From the NCBI GenBank assembly GCA_015075645.1, contig JABTUF010000003.1:186001-250000 (forward strand): a stretch of DNA of 64,000 nt, read 5' to 3'. Both the position numbers and the translations under genes were made by a program. Origin of the DNA: Burkholderiales bacterium. Its GTDB lineage: Bacteria; Pseudomonadota; Gammaproteobacteria; Burkholderiales; Casimicrobiaceae. Of this stretch, positions 34,524 through 44,000 are shown one piece after another (the stretch's first letter is position 1; the number at the start of each line of letters is the position of its first letter). The notes under the pieces were generated by a model. That model worked only from the letters and a program-made list of their open reading frames with translations, was not told the origin of the DNA and did no database searches.

Positions 34524-35816
34524 CTACTCCGAGCGGATCGGGATCGTCTTCTTCCTGGGCAGGAGGTGCGCCGCGGGCGTCTGCCCGCCGTAGGTCGCCC
34601 GCACGTAGTCGAGGATGACCTCGGCGAACTCCTCGGCGATGCGCTCGCCCTTGAGCGTCACCGTCTTGTGCCCGTCGACGAACACCGGGGCGACCGGCGA
34701 CTCGCCGCTGCCCGGCAGGCTGATGCCGATGTTGGCCATCTTCGATTCGCCCGGGCCGTTGACCACGCAGCCCATCACCGCGACCGACATCTTCTCGACG
34801 CCCGGGTACTGGGTCTTCCAGACCGGCATCTGTTCACGCAGCCAGCGCTGGATCCGGTCGGCCAGCGTCTGGAAATAGTGGCTCGACGTGCGCCCGCAGC
34901 CGGGGCACGCGCTCACCATCGGCGTGAACGAGCGCAGGCCCATCGTCTGCAGGATCTCCTGCGCGACGATCACCTCGCGCGTGCGGACGCCGTCGACCTC
35001 CGGGGTGAGCGAGATGCGGATCGTGTCGCCGATGCCTTGCTGCAGCAGCACGGCGAGCGCCGCCGTCGAGGCGACGATGCCCTTGCTGCCCATGCCTGCC
35101 TCGGTGAGGCCGAGGTGCAGCGGATAGTCGCAGCGCGCGGCGAGTTCGGTGTAGACGGCGATCAGGTCCTGCACGTTCGACACCTTGCAGGCGAGCACGA
35201 TGCGATCGCCGGGGAGTCCCAGCGCTTCCGCGAACTGCGCGCTGCGCAGCGCCGAGACCACGAGCGCCTCGCGCAGCACGTGCGCGGCGTCGAGGGGCGT
35301 CGGCGAGCGCGCGTTCTCGTCCATCAGGCTCGCCAGCAGGTCCTGGTCGAGGCTGCCCCAGTTGACGCCGATGCGCACCGGCTTCCCGTAGTCGATCGCG
35401 CGCTCGACCATCACCGCGAACTGCGGGTCGTGCCGGCTGCCTTTGCCGACGTTGCCCGGATTGATCCGGTACTTCGCGAGCGCCTGGGCGCATTCCGGAT
35501 AGTTCGACAGGAGCTTGTGGCCGTTGAAGTGGAAGTCGCCGATCAGCGGGACGTGGCAGCCCTGCGCCTCGAGCCGCTCGTAGATCGCCGGCACCGCGGC
35601 CGCGGCCTCCGGCGTGTTCACGGCGATGCGCACCAGCTCGGAGCCCGCCTCCGCCAGCGCCTTCACCTGCGCGACCGTCACCGCGACGTTCGTCGTCTCG
35701 GTGTTGGTCATCGACTGCACGACGATCGGATGGCCGCCGCCGATGGGAATGCCTCCCACGCGGGCGATCCGGGTGCGACGTCGGGCGATCGGGGAGCGGC
35801 TGATGGGGCCCGTCAA
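34524..35816 (-). CDS. ispG: 4-hydroxy-3-methylbut-2-enyl diphosphate synthase
   Basis: 430 residues from TTG 35816. No in-frame ATG lies near the conserved start; GAGG nine bases upstream supports TTG, and [22 protein letters not shown] follows. The Fe-S cysteines are C-P-G-C-G (near residue 309) and the one in [12 protein letters not shown]. It makes HMBPP in the methylerythritol phosphate pathway. ispG and ispD are probably co-transcribed. The GC hairpin at 35886-35907 separates this gene from surE. Confidence 0.93.
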   Translation of the reverse strand: MTGPISRSPIARRRTRIARVGGIPIGGGHPIVVQSMTNTETTNVAVTVAQVKALAEAGSELVRIAVNTPEAAAAVPAIYERLEAQGCHVPLIGDFHFNGHKLLSNYPECAQALAKYRINPGNVGKGSRHDPQFAVMVERAIDYGKPVRIGVNWGSLDQDLLASLMDENARSPTPLDAAHVLREALVVSALRSAQFAEALGLPGDRIVLACKVSNVQDLIAVYTELAARCDYPLHLGLTEAGMGSKGIVASTAALAVLLQQGIGDTIRISLTPEVDGVRTREVIVAQEILQTMGLRSFTPMVSACPGCGRTSSHYFQTLADRIQRWLREQMPVWKTQYPGVEKMSVAVMGCVVNGPGESKMANIGISLPGSGESPVAPVFVDGHKTVTLKGERIAEEFAEVILDYVRATYGGQTPAAHLLPRKKTIPIRSE

Positions 35817-35885
35817 TTGGCTTGACCTCGGAACGGGTGGCGGCGGAGCGCGTTCGGATAACGGGAGCGTGGGGCGCCGACACCG

Positions 35886-35907
35886 GGACCCGGGGAAACC
35901 CGGGTCC
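35886..35907. repeat. Perfect hairpin GGACCCGGG-GAAA-CCCGGGTCC
   Basis: Nine-base perfect arms close a GAAA tetraloop between surE and ispG. It could stop read-through from surE. No T-run follows on either strand within a few bases. The same GGACCC arm theme appears at 20903 and 60549. Confidence 0.7.
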
Positions 35908-35928
35908 AGCCGACGGGAACCCGTCATT

Positions 35929-36723
35929 CTACGTCGATTCGCCCGGGGCTTCCAAACCCGGGGGAGCCGCACCCGACGCGAACGTCGCGGACCACGCTCC
36001 GACGAGCGCCTCCGGCAGCGGCGCCGCCGCGTCCCATCGGTGGCGTACCACGACGACGGCGCCGAGCGCGAGGAGCGCGTTCTCGTCCCCTTCGCGGGCA
36101 CCGCCCGGCCGCCCGCGGCGCAGGCGGAACACGATCCGCTCGTGCGTGCGCTCGGTGACGTCCGCGGCGGAGGCGATCTTGTCGCGGGCGAGCGTCGCCT
36201 GCCGGAGGGGGGCGGGAAGCCGCGCGGGCAGGTTGACCGAGAGCCACGCGCCCGGAGCGAGCCAGGTGGCACGTTCCGACCACAGGAGGCGGAGAAGTGT
36301 CCCGACCTCTGCTTCGTCGGCGCTCGCGTCGGCGGGCCAATCGTCGCGCGACAGCGCGATCGCCGGCACGCCGCGCATCGTCGCCTCGCGCGCGATCGCG
36401 AGCGTGCCCGAATAGGCGAGATCCTCGCCGACGTTGCGCTTGTCGTTGATGCCGGCGACCACGAGGTCGGGGGCGAGGCCGCCTTCGATCGCGGACATCG
36501 CCGCGACGACGCAATCCGCGGGCGTTCCCGAGCACGACCAGGTCCGCGGCGCGCGGCGCGTCAGCACGAGGTCGCGGTCGAACGAAACGCGATGGCTCGC
36601 CGCGGTCCACTTCACCTCCGGCGCGACGATCCAGACGTCGTCGGCCAGCGTGCGCGCCGCGGCCGCGGCGCGCGCGATCCCCGGAGCGTCGACGCCATCG
36701 TCGTTGCAGACGAGGACGCGCAT
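35929..36723 (-). CDS. surE: 5'-nucleotidase SurE
   Basis: 264 residues. The metal-binding N-terminus [16 protein letters not shown] is exact for SurE. The Ser and Asn ligands are in [12 protein letters not shown] (near residue 104) and [13 protein letters not shown]. SurE removes phosphate from nucleoside monophosphates and short polyphosphate. The usual partner pcm is absent. The start shares one base with the stop of the MBL gene, so they are translated together. Confidence 0.95.
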   Translation of the reverse strand: MRVLVCNDDGVDAPGIARAAAAARTLADDVWIVAPEVKWTAASHRVSFDRDLVLTRRAPRTWSCSGTPADCVVAAMSAIEGGLAPDLVVAGINDKRNVGEDLAYSGTLAIAREATMRGVPAIALSRDDWPADASADEAEVGTLLRLLWSERATWLAPGAWLSVNLPARLPAPLRQATLARDKIASAADVTERTHERIVFRLRRGRPGGAREGDENALLALGAVVVVRHRWDAAAPLPEALVGAWSATFASGAAPPGLEAPGEST

Positions 36724-37877
36724 CAGTCGAGCTCGAGCACGGCGCCGGTCATCGCATCGGCGTCGAGGCGCGGGAGATGGCGCGCGAGACGCGCGAGCGC
36801 GTCGCGCTCGCACGAGTGGCCGAGCACGAGGCGCGCGCGCGACGCCGCGGCGATCGCGAGGTTCTGCGCGAGCGTCGGGTGGGTGGGCAGGCGGATCCAC
36901 TGCGCCGCTCCCGATTCGAGCAATCGATGCGCGGGGCTCGCGTCGGGCACGTGGCCGGTGAGGAGCACCGGGTGGCCGTTGCGCGCCGCGACCTCGAGCA
37001 GTTCGCGCGAAGGACCGCTCATGCCCATGCCATCGTCGCAGAGTATCGCGGCACGCGGCAGCGGTTCGTTCGTGCCGCACGACGGCGTCCGTGCAAGCGC
37101 GCTCCGCAGCCGGTCGGCGACTCCCCGGGCGAGCCACTCGGCCGCGTCGATCTGCGCGGCGAGCGCCTCGCGCATCCCGGGAGCGAGCGCCAGGTGCTCG
37201 CGCAGCAGCGCGAAGAGCTCGAGCGAGCGGCCGAAGAGCGGCGTCGGGAGGATCGATCCCTGCGGATGCGCGCGCACCCATCCCGCGATCTCCGCGGCCC
37301 GCGCGGGCGCGCTCGTCGCGTCGTCGCCGTAGGAGGCGTCGAGGATCAGCGCATCGCCGTCGGGCAGCGGATCCATCGCGAAGACCGGGCTCGCCGGGAC
37401 CACGTCGCCGCAATAGAGGAGCCGCGTGCTCCCGTCGTCGACGAGGCACCAGAGGCCGCCGCTGATGTGGCCCGAGCGTCCGGTCGACAGACGCAGCGCG
37501 CCGACCTCCGCGGCGTCGGCTCCGACCGGGAGCTCCTCGATCCTCGCCGCGCGCAGTTTCCGCGCGGCGTCCGGGCTGTCGTAGGCGGCGACGATGTCCT
37601 CGCACCCGGCGCGCGCCGCCCCGCTCATCAGGATGCGGCCCGCGAAGCCGTTGGCGAGGCACCAGCCGAGCGCGCCCGCGTGGTCCTCGTGCGCATGCGT
37701 GACGACGATCGCGTCGAGCGCGCGCAAGGCCTCGGGCGGGATCGCGGGCCAGTAGTCCGGCGTGCCGCGCGCGCTGGTCATGACGCCGGCGTCGAGCAGC
37801 ACGCGACCGCCGCGCGCGTCGACGCCGAGCGACGTGCGTCCCTTCTCGCCGAACCCGCCGTGCAGCGCGAGCCGCAT
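36723..37877 (-). CDS. MBL-fold metallohydrolase
   Basis: 384 residues. The zinc motif THAHEDHAGALGW is near residues 60-72, further ligand candidates lie in RSGHISGG and YCGDVVP, and the last in VLGHSCERD near the C-terminus. Overall length and the long insert between the metal motifs recall RNase J/beta-CASP-type or related MBL proteins, but I see no full beta-CASP signature. It follows the ABC ATPase gene by 3 bp and overlaps surE by one base, so it is probably on the end of the same transcript. Confidence 0.8.
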   Translation of the reverse strand: MRLALHGGFGEKGRTSLGVDARGGRVLLDAGVMTSARGTPDYWPAIPPEALRALDAIVVTHAHEDHAGALGWCLANGFAGRILMSGAARAGCEDIVAAYDSPDAARKLRAARIEELPVGADAAEVGALRLSTGRSGHISGGLWCLVDDGSTRLLYCGDVVPASPVFAMDPLPDGDALILDASYGDDATSAPARAAEIAGWVRAHPQGSILPTPLFGRSLELFALLREHLALAPGMREALAAQIDAAEWLARGVADRLRSALARTPSCGTNEPLPRAAILCDDGMGMSGPSRELLEVAARNGHPVLLTGHVPDASPAHRLLESGAAQWIRLPTHPTLAQNLAIAAASRARLVLGHSCERDALARLARHLPRLDADAMTGAVLELD

Positions 37878-37880
37878 CGG

Positions 37881-38948
37881 TCAGCCGTCACGCGCCGCGA
37901 TGACCCAGCCGTCGTCCGCCTCGAGACGGATGGACGCGCCCGGGGCGAGCGCGCACGGCTCGATCGCGTGGAAGTGGAGCATCTCGCCCGCGCCCTGGAC
38001 TTCGGCCTCCACGCGGAAGCGCCCGCCTTCGTAGGTGACCGTCCGCACGAGCGCAGGGAAGCCCCGCGCGGGATCGGTCGTGACGCGCAGGCTCTCGGCA
38101 CGCAGGCACGCCTTCGCCGCGCCCGCGCGTTGCGTCGGGGCGCAACGAAGGCGCAGAGTCGTGCCGTAGAGGGTCGCCGCGCAGGCGCCCGCCGCGGCCT
38201 CGCGTACCTCGACCGGAACGACCATGCCCTCGCCGACGAAGCGCGCGACCGTTTCGTCGCAGGGAGAACGGTAGAGCTCGGAGGGCGTCGCGAACTGGAG
38301 CACGCGGCCGCGATCCATCACCGCGATCCGGTTCGCGAGCGCCATCGCCTCCGCCTGGTCGTGCGTGATGTAGAGCATCGTGGTGCCGGTCCGCTCGTGG
38401 AAGCGCGCGAACTCGCGCTCCATCGTCGCGCGGAGGTGGACGTCGAGGTTCGCGAGCGGCTCGTCGAGGAGCACGAGCGAGGGCTCGGTGACGAGGCAGC
38501 GCGCGAGCGCGACGCGCTGGCGCTGGCCGCCCGACAGCATCGCGGGAGGGCGATCGTCGAAGCCTTCGAGGCCGACCAGCGCGAGCGCGGCCTTCACGCG
38601 GCGCGTCCGCTCCGGCTCGCGGACGCCGGCGACCGCGAGGCCGTAGGCGACGTTCCCGGCGACGCTCATGTGCGGCCACAGCGCGTAGGACTGGAACACG
38701 ATGCCGATGCGCCGGCGCTCGGGCGGCAGGTGGCCGCCGGGGCCGGAGACCTCCGCCTCGCCGATCAGGATGCGGCCGGCATCGGGCTTGTCGAAGCCCG
38801 CGACCTGGCGCAGCAGCGTCGTCTTGCCGCAGCCCGACGGACCGAGGATCGCGACGAGTTCGCCGTCGTTCACCGCGAGCGTCACGTCGTCGAGGACGCG
38901 CGTGGTTCCGAACGACTTGGTCAGCCGTTCGACGGTCAGTCTTGCCAT
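37881..38948 (-). CDS. ABC transporter ATP-binding protein (FbpC/PotA type)
   Basis: 355 residues. Walker A is GPSGCGKTT near residues 36-44, signature LSGGQRQR near 138, Walker B LVLLDEPLANLD, H-loop in YITHDQAEAMAL. A TOBE domain ends the chain. It overlaps the permease gene by 13 bases. With the permease and binding protein upstream it forms a second complete Fbp-type importer in this window. Neighbouring dehydrogenase genes hint that the cargo is an organic compound; an iron role cannot be excluded. Confidence 0.94.
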   Translation of the reverse strand: MARLTVERLTKSFGTTRVLDDVTLAVNDGELVAILGPSGCGKTTLLRQVAGFDKPDAGRILIGEAEVSGPGGHLPPERRRIGIVFQSYALWPHMSVAGNVAYGLAVAGVREPERTRRVKAALALVGLEGFDDRPPAMLSGGQRQRVALARCLVTEPSLVLLDEPLANLDVHLRATMEREFARFHERTGTTMLYITHDQAEAMALANRIAVMDRGRVLQFATPSELYRSPCDETVARFVGEGMVVPVEVREAAAGACAATLYGTTLRLRCAPTQRAGAAKACLRAESLRVTTDPARGFPALVRTVTYEGGRFRVEAEVQGAGEMLHFHAIEPCALAPGASIRLEADDGWVIAARDG

Positions 38949-40642
38949 GGCAGCACGCCGCGCGGCAGCCTGCGCGCGAAGAGGAGCGTCGAGAGCATGA
39001 GCGTGAAGCTCAGGAGGATCGTGAGCGTCCCGAGCGCGGACGCGTAGGTCGAGTCTCCGCCCTGCTGGAACGAGAAGAACACGACGCCGAGCGTCTCCGC
39101 GCCGGTCGACCACAGGAGCGCGGAGACGGTGAGTTCGTTGAACGCGGTGAGGAAGATGAGCAGTGCTCCCGCGGCGGCGGTCGGCGCGACGAGCGGCGCG
39201 ATGACCGTCCGCAGTCGCCGGAGGAAGCGCGCGCCGGTGATCTGCGCCGCCTCCTCGAGCGTGCGGTCGAGGTGGTGGTAGCCGCTCGCCACCGGCCGCA
39301 GGCCCAGCGCGAGGAAGCGGCCGAGGTAGCAGAAGAAGATGATCCAGATCGTGTTGTAGAGCGAGAGGCCGACGATCGGCAGCGGCTTCAGGAACACGAG
39401 GATCGCGGCGATCGCCAGCACGACGCCGGGCAGCGCGTAGGGAATCTCGGTGAGGAATCCGAGCACCCGCAGCGCCGGGCTCTTCTGCCAGACGAGGAAG
39501 TAGGCGAGCGGGATCGCCACCACCGCGATCAGCACGGCCGCGCTCATCGACAGGCTGAAGCTGTTCACGAAGGCGCGGCGCGTGGCCGCGTGCTCGAACA
39601 GCACGAAGCGGAAATTGTCGAGCGTCGCGGAACCGGCGGTGAGCGGCACGCCGAGCGCGGGAACGAGCGAGGTCAGCACCAGCGCGACGAGCGGGGCGAC
39701 CAGCACGAAGCCAGCGAGCGCCCAGAGCGCCAGCTCGGCCGGCAGCCGCAAGCGTCCGAGTTCGAACGCGCGCGCCATGGCGGTCGACGTGGTCGTGCGG
39801 AAATCGCGGCGGCGCAGGAGCGTGTCCTGCGCCAGGATGCCGGCGAGCGCGATCGCGCCGATCAGGGCCGAGAGGACCGCGACGTCCGAGAGCGCGTCGG
39901 GCCCGAGCCCGGCGAGCCGCTGGTAGATGAGCGTCGGCAGCACCAGGTAGTTGCCGGGAATGCCGAGGAGCGCCGGGATGCCGAAGTTGCCGAGGCAGGA
40001 GACGAAGCAGAGCGCGATGCCCGCGAGGAGCGGCGGCGTCATCAGCGGCAGCACGATCGTGCGCAGCACGCCGAGCGGACGAGCGCCGCCCGCGAGCCCG
40101 GCCTCGATCAGTTCCTGGGGCAGCGTCCGCAGGCCGGCGCGGAGCGTGAGGAACACGAGCGGCGCGTACTGCACGCCCAGGACCAGCATGATCCCGCCCG
40201 CCGAGTAGAGCGGATTGCGCTGGCCGAGCGGCGGTGCGAGCCCGACGACCTTGAGCAGCGTGCTCGAGGGGCCGAAGAGCTGCAGCCAGGCGAGCGCCAC
40301 GACCTGCGGCGCGAGGAGCAGCGGCGCCACGAAGCAGAAGACGAACGCGCTGCGGCACCGGACGTCGGTCAGCGAGACGGCGAGCGCCGCCACGGTCCCG
40401 ACCAGCACCGCGAGCGCGGTGCCGCCGAGCGCGGTGACGAGGCTGTGCGCGGTCGCGGTCCAGGTCGTCGGATCGGAGAGGACGCGCGCGAGCGTGTCGG
40501 GCGAGAGGCTGCCCCTCGGCGCGATGCCCTCGAAGAGCAGGCGCGCGAGGGGCAGCGCGGAGAGGACGAAGACGACGGCCGAGAGCGCCCAGAGCAGCGC
40601 GACCTGCTCGCCCCGCTCGCGCGCGCCCGCTCGCTCCGTCAT
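38936..40642 (-). CDS. Fbp-type ABC transporter permease (fused, two permease domains)
   Basis: 568 residues, about 12 membrane helices in two halves. EAA-type loops are visible as LPQELIEAGLAGGARPLGVLRTIVLPL (read near residue 175) and LDRTLEEAAQITGARFLRRLRTVIAPL (near residue 460). It is the membrane subunit of the importer. The binding-protein gene ends 18 bp upstream and the ATPase gene overlaps its end. Confidence 0.93.
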   Translation of the reverse strand: MTERAGARERGEQVALLWALSAVVFVLSALPLARLLFEGIAPRGSLSPDTLARVLSDPTTWTATAHSLVTALGGTALAVLVGTVAALAVSLTDVRCRSAFVFCFVAPLLLAPQVVALAWLQLFGPSSTLLKVVGLAPPLGQRNPLYSAGGIMLVLGVQYAPLVFLTLRAGLRTLPQELIEAGLAGGARPLGVLRTIVLPLMTPPLLAGIALCFVSCLGNFGIPALLGIPGNYLVLPTLIYQRLAGLGPDALSDVAVLSALIGAIALAGILAQDTLLRRRDFRTTTSTAMARAFELGRLRLPAELALWALAGFVLVAPLVALVLTSLVPALGVPLTAGSATLDNFRFVLFEHAATRRAFVNSFSLSMSAAVLIAVVAIPLAYFLVWQKSPALRVLGFLTEIPYALPGVVLAIAAILVFLKPLPIVGLSLYNTIWIIFFCYLGRFLALGLRPVASGYHHLDRTLEEAAQITGARFLRRLRTVIAPLVAPTAAAGALLIFLTAFNELTVSALLWSTGAETLGVVFFSFQQGGDSTYASALGTLTILLSFTLMLSTLLFARRLPRGVLPWQD

Positions 40643-40660
40643 GCGCGCGCCCGGCCCGGA

Positions 40661-41659
40661 CTACTTGCCGAAGATCTGCGCGAAACGCTTGAGATTCTCG
40701 CTGTTGTCCCGCGCGACCTCGGCGATGTTCGTGGGCATCAGCTTGATCGTGACGCCGGCCGGATACCAGGACGGCATGCCGACGCTCGTGCGCGCCGGGA
40801 TGTAGCCCATCGAAGCCGCGAGCTTCTGGCCCTCGTCGGACAGGATGAAGTCGACGAACGCGCGCGCGGCGGCGGCGTTGTGCGTCGTCTTCAGGATCGC
40901 CACCGGCTCGGTCACCGCCGGATTGCCCTCGGTCGGGAACACGAAGTCGATCGGCGAGCCCTTGGCCTTCGCGTTGAACGCCATGAAGTCGACGAGCACG
41001 CCGTAGGACTTCTCGCCGTTGGCAACCGCGTTCAGCACGGCGCCGTTGCCGCGCACCGCGACCGCGTCGGCGGCCTTGAGCTTCTCGAAGAACGACCAGC
41101 CCAGGTCCGACCGCTCGGTCATCGTGCCGAGCATGATCGCCGCCGCGCCGGAATAAAGCGGGCTCGGCATCGCGATCTGGCCCTTGTACTCGGGCTTCGC
41201 GAGGTCCGCCCACGAGGCGGGCCGGCTCTTCGCCGCGGTGTTGACCGCGATGCCGGTGGTGATGAGCTTGGATCCGAAGTAGGTGCGATCGGCGTCGATC
41301 ACGCCCGGGTCGATGCCGTCGACCTTCGCCTGCGGATAGGCGAGGAGGCGGCCGTCCTTCTTGAGCGTCTCCATCGTCGCGGCGTCGGCGAGCAGCAGCA
41401 CGTCGGGCCGGGGCGCGCCCGCGGCGAACTCCGCGGCGAGCTTGCCCATCACCTCGGTCGTGCCCGAGCGGAACACGTCGACCTCGACCTGCGGGTGGAC
41501 CTTGCGGAACGCCTCCACCGTCCGGGTGGCGTCGCGCTCCGGCTGCGACGTGTACAGGACGAGCTTGCCCGACGGCGCCTGCGCCTGCGCGCCGCCGAAG
41601 GCGAGCGTCGCGGCGAGGGTCGCGAAGGCGAGAACAGTGCGGCGCGAAACCATCGTCAT
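40661..41659 (-). CDS. ABC transporter solute-binding protein (Fbp/phosphonate type)
   Basis: 332 residues. A strong GAGGAGG site precedes the start; ATG two codons later (41653) is also possible. A signal peptide covers about residues 1-26 (ending GGAQAQA). The domain is the Fbp-like type II fold: LVLYTSQPERDATRTVEAFRKVHPQVEVDVFRSGTTEVMGKL (read near residues 32-73) and PDVLLLADAATMETL. That start segment is also typical of 2-aminoethylphosphonate- and organic-acid-binding members. It lies 78 bp after the lipoyl-domain gene. Confidence 0.93.
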   Translation of the reverse strand: MTMVSRRTVLAFATLAATLAFGGAQAQAPSGKLVLYTSQPERDATRTVEAFRKVHPQVEVDVFRSGTTEVMGKLAAEFAAGAPRPDVLLLADAATMETLKKDGRLLAYPQAKVDGIDPGVIDADRTYFGSKLITTGIAVNTAAKSRPASWADLAKPEYKGQIAMPSPLYSGAAAIMLGTMTERSDLGWSFFEKLKAADAVAVRGNGAVLNAVANGEKSYGVLVDFMAFNAKAKGSPIDFVFPTEGNPAVTEPVAILKTTHNAAAARAFVDFILSDEGQKLAASMGYIPARTSVGMPSWYPAGVTIKLMPTNIAEVARDNSENLKRFAQIFGK

Positions 41660-41737
41660 TTCCTCCTCGTTGCGCGGGGCGTCGTGGGACCCGCCCCCCG
41701 ATTATCCGATGCCTCTGTGACGGCCTCGTGACCCCGG

Positions 41738-41977
41738 TCAGGGATCGATGAAGGCCACCTGCGTGCCGACCGGCAACTCGCGCCCGTCGACCGGAGCGAG
41801 GTTCCGGATGATGCCCGAAGCCGGCGCCTCGACCTCCATCACCGACTTGCCGGTCTCCATCTCGAACAGGATATCGCCTTCGCGGACCCGCTGGCCCTCT
41901 TCGACCAGCCACTTCGCGATCGTGCCCGATTCCATGTCCATGTCCACCTTCGGAAGGATCACCTCGACCGCCGCCAT
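41738..41977 (-). CDS. Free-standing lipoyl-domain protein
   Basis: 79 residues, a complete single biotinyl/lipoyl-attachment domain. K44 in FEMETGKSVMEVEAP is the expected lipoylation site and PKVDMDMESGTIAKW is the usual first hairpin. In normal 2-oxoacid dehydrogenases this domain is the first part of E2, but here the gene stops at the end of the domain and no catalytic acyltransferase or E3 follows. Its start overlaps the stop of E1 beta by one base (TGATG), so it is made together with the E1 proteins and presumably accepts their acyl group. Confidence 0.9.
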   Translation of the reverse strand: MAAVEVILPKVDMDMESGTIAKWLVEEGQRVREGDILFEMETGKSVMEVEAPASGIIRNLAPVDGRELPVGTQVAFIDP

Positions 41978-42999
41978 CAGGCCCTCCCTTCCTTCACCAG
42001 CGTGCGCACGGCGGTCACGATGTCCGCCTCCTGCGGAACCGCGGCCTTCTCGAGCACCGGATTGTAGGGAATCGGGGTTTCCGCGCCGCCGAGCCGCAGG
42101 ATCGGCGCCTCGAGCCGGCGCACCACGTCGTGGCCGGCGACGCATGCGGCGATCTCGGCGCCGATGCCCATCGTCTTCACGCCCTCGTAGACGATCGCGA
42201 GACGGCGCGTCTTCGCGACGCTCGCGAGGATCGTCCTCGTGTCGAGCGGGCGGAGCGAGCGGAGATCGATGACCTCCGCATCGATGCCTTCCTGCGCCAG
42301 CCTCTCGGCCGCGGCGGCGGCGCGCAGCGCCATGATCGACGAGCCGACGATCGTCACGTCGCGTCCCTCGCGCCGCACGGCCGCCGCGCCGATCGCCACC
42401 CGGTACGGGGCCGCGGGCACGTCGCCCTTGGTCCGGTACAGCAGCTTGTGCTCGAACACCAGCACCGGATTGGGATCGTCGATGGCGGCGAGCAGGAGGC
42501 CCTTGGCGTCGTGGGGCGTCGACGGCTGCACGACCTTGAGCCCGGGGACGTGCGCGAACCAGGCCTCGAGGCTCTGGCTGTGCTGCGCCGCTGCACCGGT
42601 GCCCGATCCCGCGGGCAGGCGCACGACCATCGGCACGCTCGCCTTGCCGCCGAACATGAAGCGGATCTTCGCGGCCTGGTTGACGAGTTGCTCCATCGCG
42701 AGCGTCGCGAAGTCCGAGAACTGGATCTCGAGCACCGGACGCATGCCGGTGAGCGCCGCGCCCACCGCCGCGCCGGCGAGGCCGAGCTCGCTGATCGGCG
42801 TGTCGATGACGCGCTCGGCGCCGAAGCGATGGAAGAGATCGCCGGACACGCCGAAGGCGCCGCCGTAGACGCCGACGTCCTCGCCGAACAGGAACACGCG
42901 CGGGTCGGCCTCCATCGCCTGCGCGAGCGCCTCGCGGATCGCCTCCGCATACGAGAGCGTCCGGACCGCGGTGTCCGGTGGGGACTCGTCAAGCGGCAT
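41977..42999 (-). CDS. 2-oxoacid/acetoin dehydrogenase E1 component, beta subunit
   Basis: 340 residues, transketolase pyrimidine-binding domain followed by the C-terminal transketolase domain. Signatures are [36 protein letters not shown] (read near residues 36-71), the [18 protein letters not shown] segment, and [21 protein letters not shown] near residue 270. It pairs with the alpha subunit encoded just upstream (11-base overlap). AcoB-like or PdhB-like; the substrate could be pyruvate, acetoin or another 2-oxo or hydroxyketone compound. Confidence 0.92.
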   Translation of the reverse strand: MPLDESPPDTAVRTLSYAEAIREALAQAMEADPRVFLFGEDVGVYGGAFGVSGDLFHRFGAERVIDTPISELGLAGAAVGAALTGMRPVLEIQFSDFATLAMEQLVNQAAKIRFMFGGKASVPMVVRLPAGSGTGAAAQHSQSLEAWFAHVPGLKVVQPSTPHDAKGLLLAAIDDPNPVLVFEHKLLYRTKGDVPAAPYRVAIGAAAVRREGRDVTIVGSSIMALRAAAAAERLAQEGIDAEVIDLRSLRPLDTRTILASVAKTRRLAIVYEGVKTMGIGAEIAACVAGHDVVRRLEAPILRLGGAETPIPYNPVLEKAAVPQEADIVTAVRTLVKEGRA

Positions 43000-43996
43000 A
43001 GACGTCGCGCGCGAGTTCGGCGGGATCGGGAGCGGGGCTCGACTTCGCGAATTCGAGCGCTGCGGCGATCTCGGCCTGCGCGGCGGCGCGGATCGCGGTG
43101 AGCTCGGCGTCGTCGAAGCGCTGCTGGGCGATGAGCTCGGCTTCGAGGCGCGCGATCGGGTCGCGCGCGCGCCACGCCTCGATCTCCTCGCGCGTCCGGT
43201 AGAGGTTGCGATCGCTCTTCGAGTGCCCGCGCCAGCGGTAGGTCCTGCATTCGAGGAGCGTGGCGCCGCCGCCGCCGCGCGCGCGCTCGACCGCCCGGGC
43301 GGACGCCGCGGCGACCGCGGGGAGGTCGTTGCCGTCGATCGTCACGCCGGGGATCGCGTAGGCCGACGCGCGGTCGGCGACGTTCTTCACCGCCATCGCC
43401 TTCGCGACGTCCATCGACATGCCGTACTGGTTGTTCTCGCAGACGAACACGACCGGCAGCGTCCAGATCGACGCCATGTTGAGCGACTCGTGGAACGCGC
43501 CCTCGTTCGCGGCGCCGTCGCCGAAGAAGACCATGCACACGCGGTCCTGGCGCTGCGCCCTGATGCTCATGCCGACACCCACGGCGATCGGCAGTCCGCC
43601 CGCGACGATGCCGTTGGCGCCGAGGTTCCCGGTCTCGAGGTCGGCGATGTGCATCGAGCCGCCGCGGCCGCGGCAGTAGCCGGTTTCCTTGCCGAAGAAT
43701 TCGGCGAGCATGCGCGCCACGTCCGCGCCCTTCGCGATGCAGTGGCCGTGACCGCGGTGCGTGGAGAGGATGTAGTCGTCGGGACGAAGCGGAAGGATCG
43801 CGCCCACCGCGCTCGCCTCCTGCCCGATCGACAGGTGCATCGTGCCGTGGACGAGGCCGCGCATGTAGCTCTGTTCCGCCGCCTCCTCGAACTGGCGGAT
43901 CAGGTGCATGCGGGTGAGCGCGAGCGCGAGCGTCGCGTGGTCGAGCGCGGCGAGTTCGGGCCGCTCGGGGAGGGCGGTGGGACGGTCGTTGGGCAT
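42989..43996 (-). CDS. 2-oxoacid/acetoin dehydrogenase E1 component, alpha subunit
   Basis: 335 residues. The ThDP/Mg motif runs from [17 protein letters not shown] near residue 147 to CENNQYGMS. The phosphorylation-loop-like region [11 protein letters not shown] is near residue 270. It fits AcoA of acetoin dehydrogenase or PdhA of the Gram-positive type, not the single-chain AceE of proteobacterial PDH, so it is a specialised catabolic complex. It follows the SAF dehydrogenase gene by 4 bp. Confidence 0.93.
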   Translation of the reverse strand: MPNDRPTALPERPELAALDHATLALALTRMHLIRQFEEAAEQSYMRGLVHGTMHLSIGQEASAVGAILPLRPDDYILSTHRGHGHCIAKGADVARMLAEFFGKETGYCRGRGGSMHIADLETGNLGANGIVAGGLPIAVGVGMSIRAQRQDRVCMVFFGDGAANEGAFHESLNMASIWTLPVVFVCENNQYGMSMDVAKAMAVKNVADRASAYAIPGVTIDGNDLPAVAAASARAVERARGGGGATLLECRTYRWRGHSKSDRNLYRTREEIEAWRARDPIARLEAELIAQQRFDDAELTAIRAAAQAEIAAALEFAKSSPAPDPAELARDVYAA

Positions 43997-44000
43997 CGGA

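Noticed and set aside
41660..41737. Hidden E2 acyltransferase after the lipoyl domain
   Set aside because: Only 78 bases separate the lipoyl gene from the binding-protein gene, and no acyltransferase motif appears in any frame nearby.
37881..41912. A 1343-codon minus-strand open frame ending with the ABC ATPase
   Set aside because: Real only from 38948; the rest is a wrong-frame reading of the permease and binding-protein genes.
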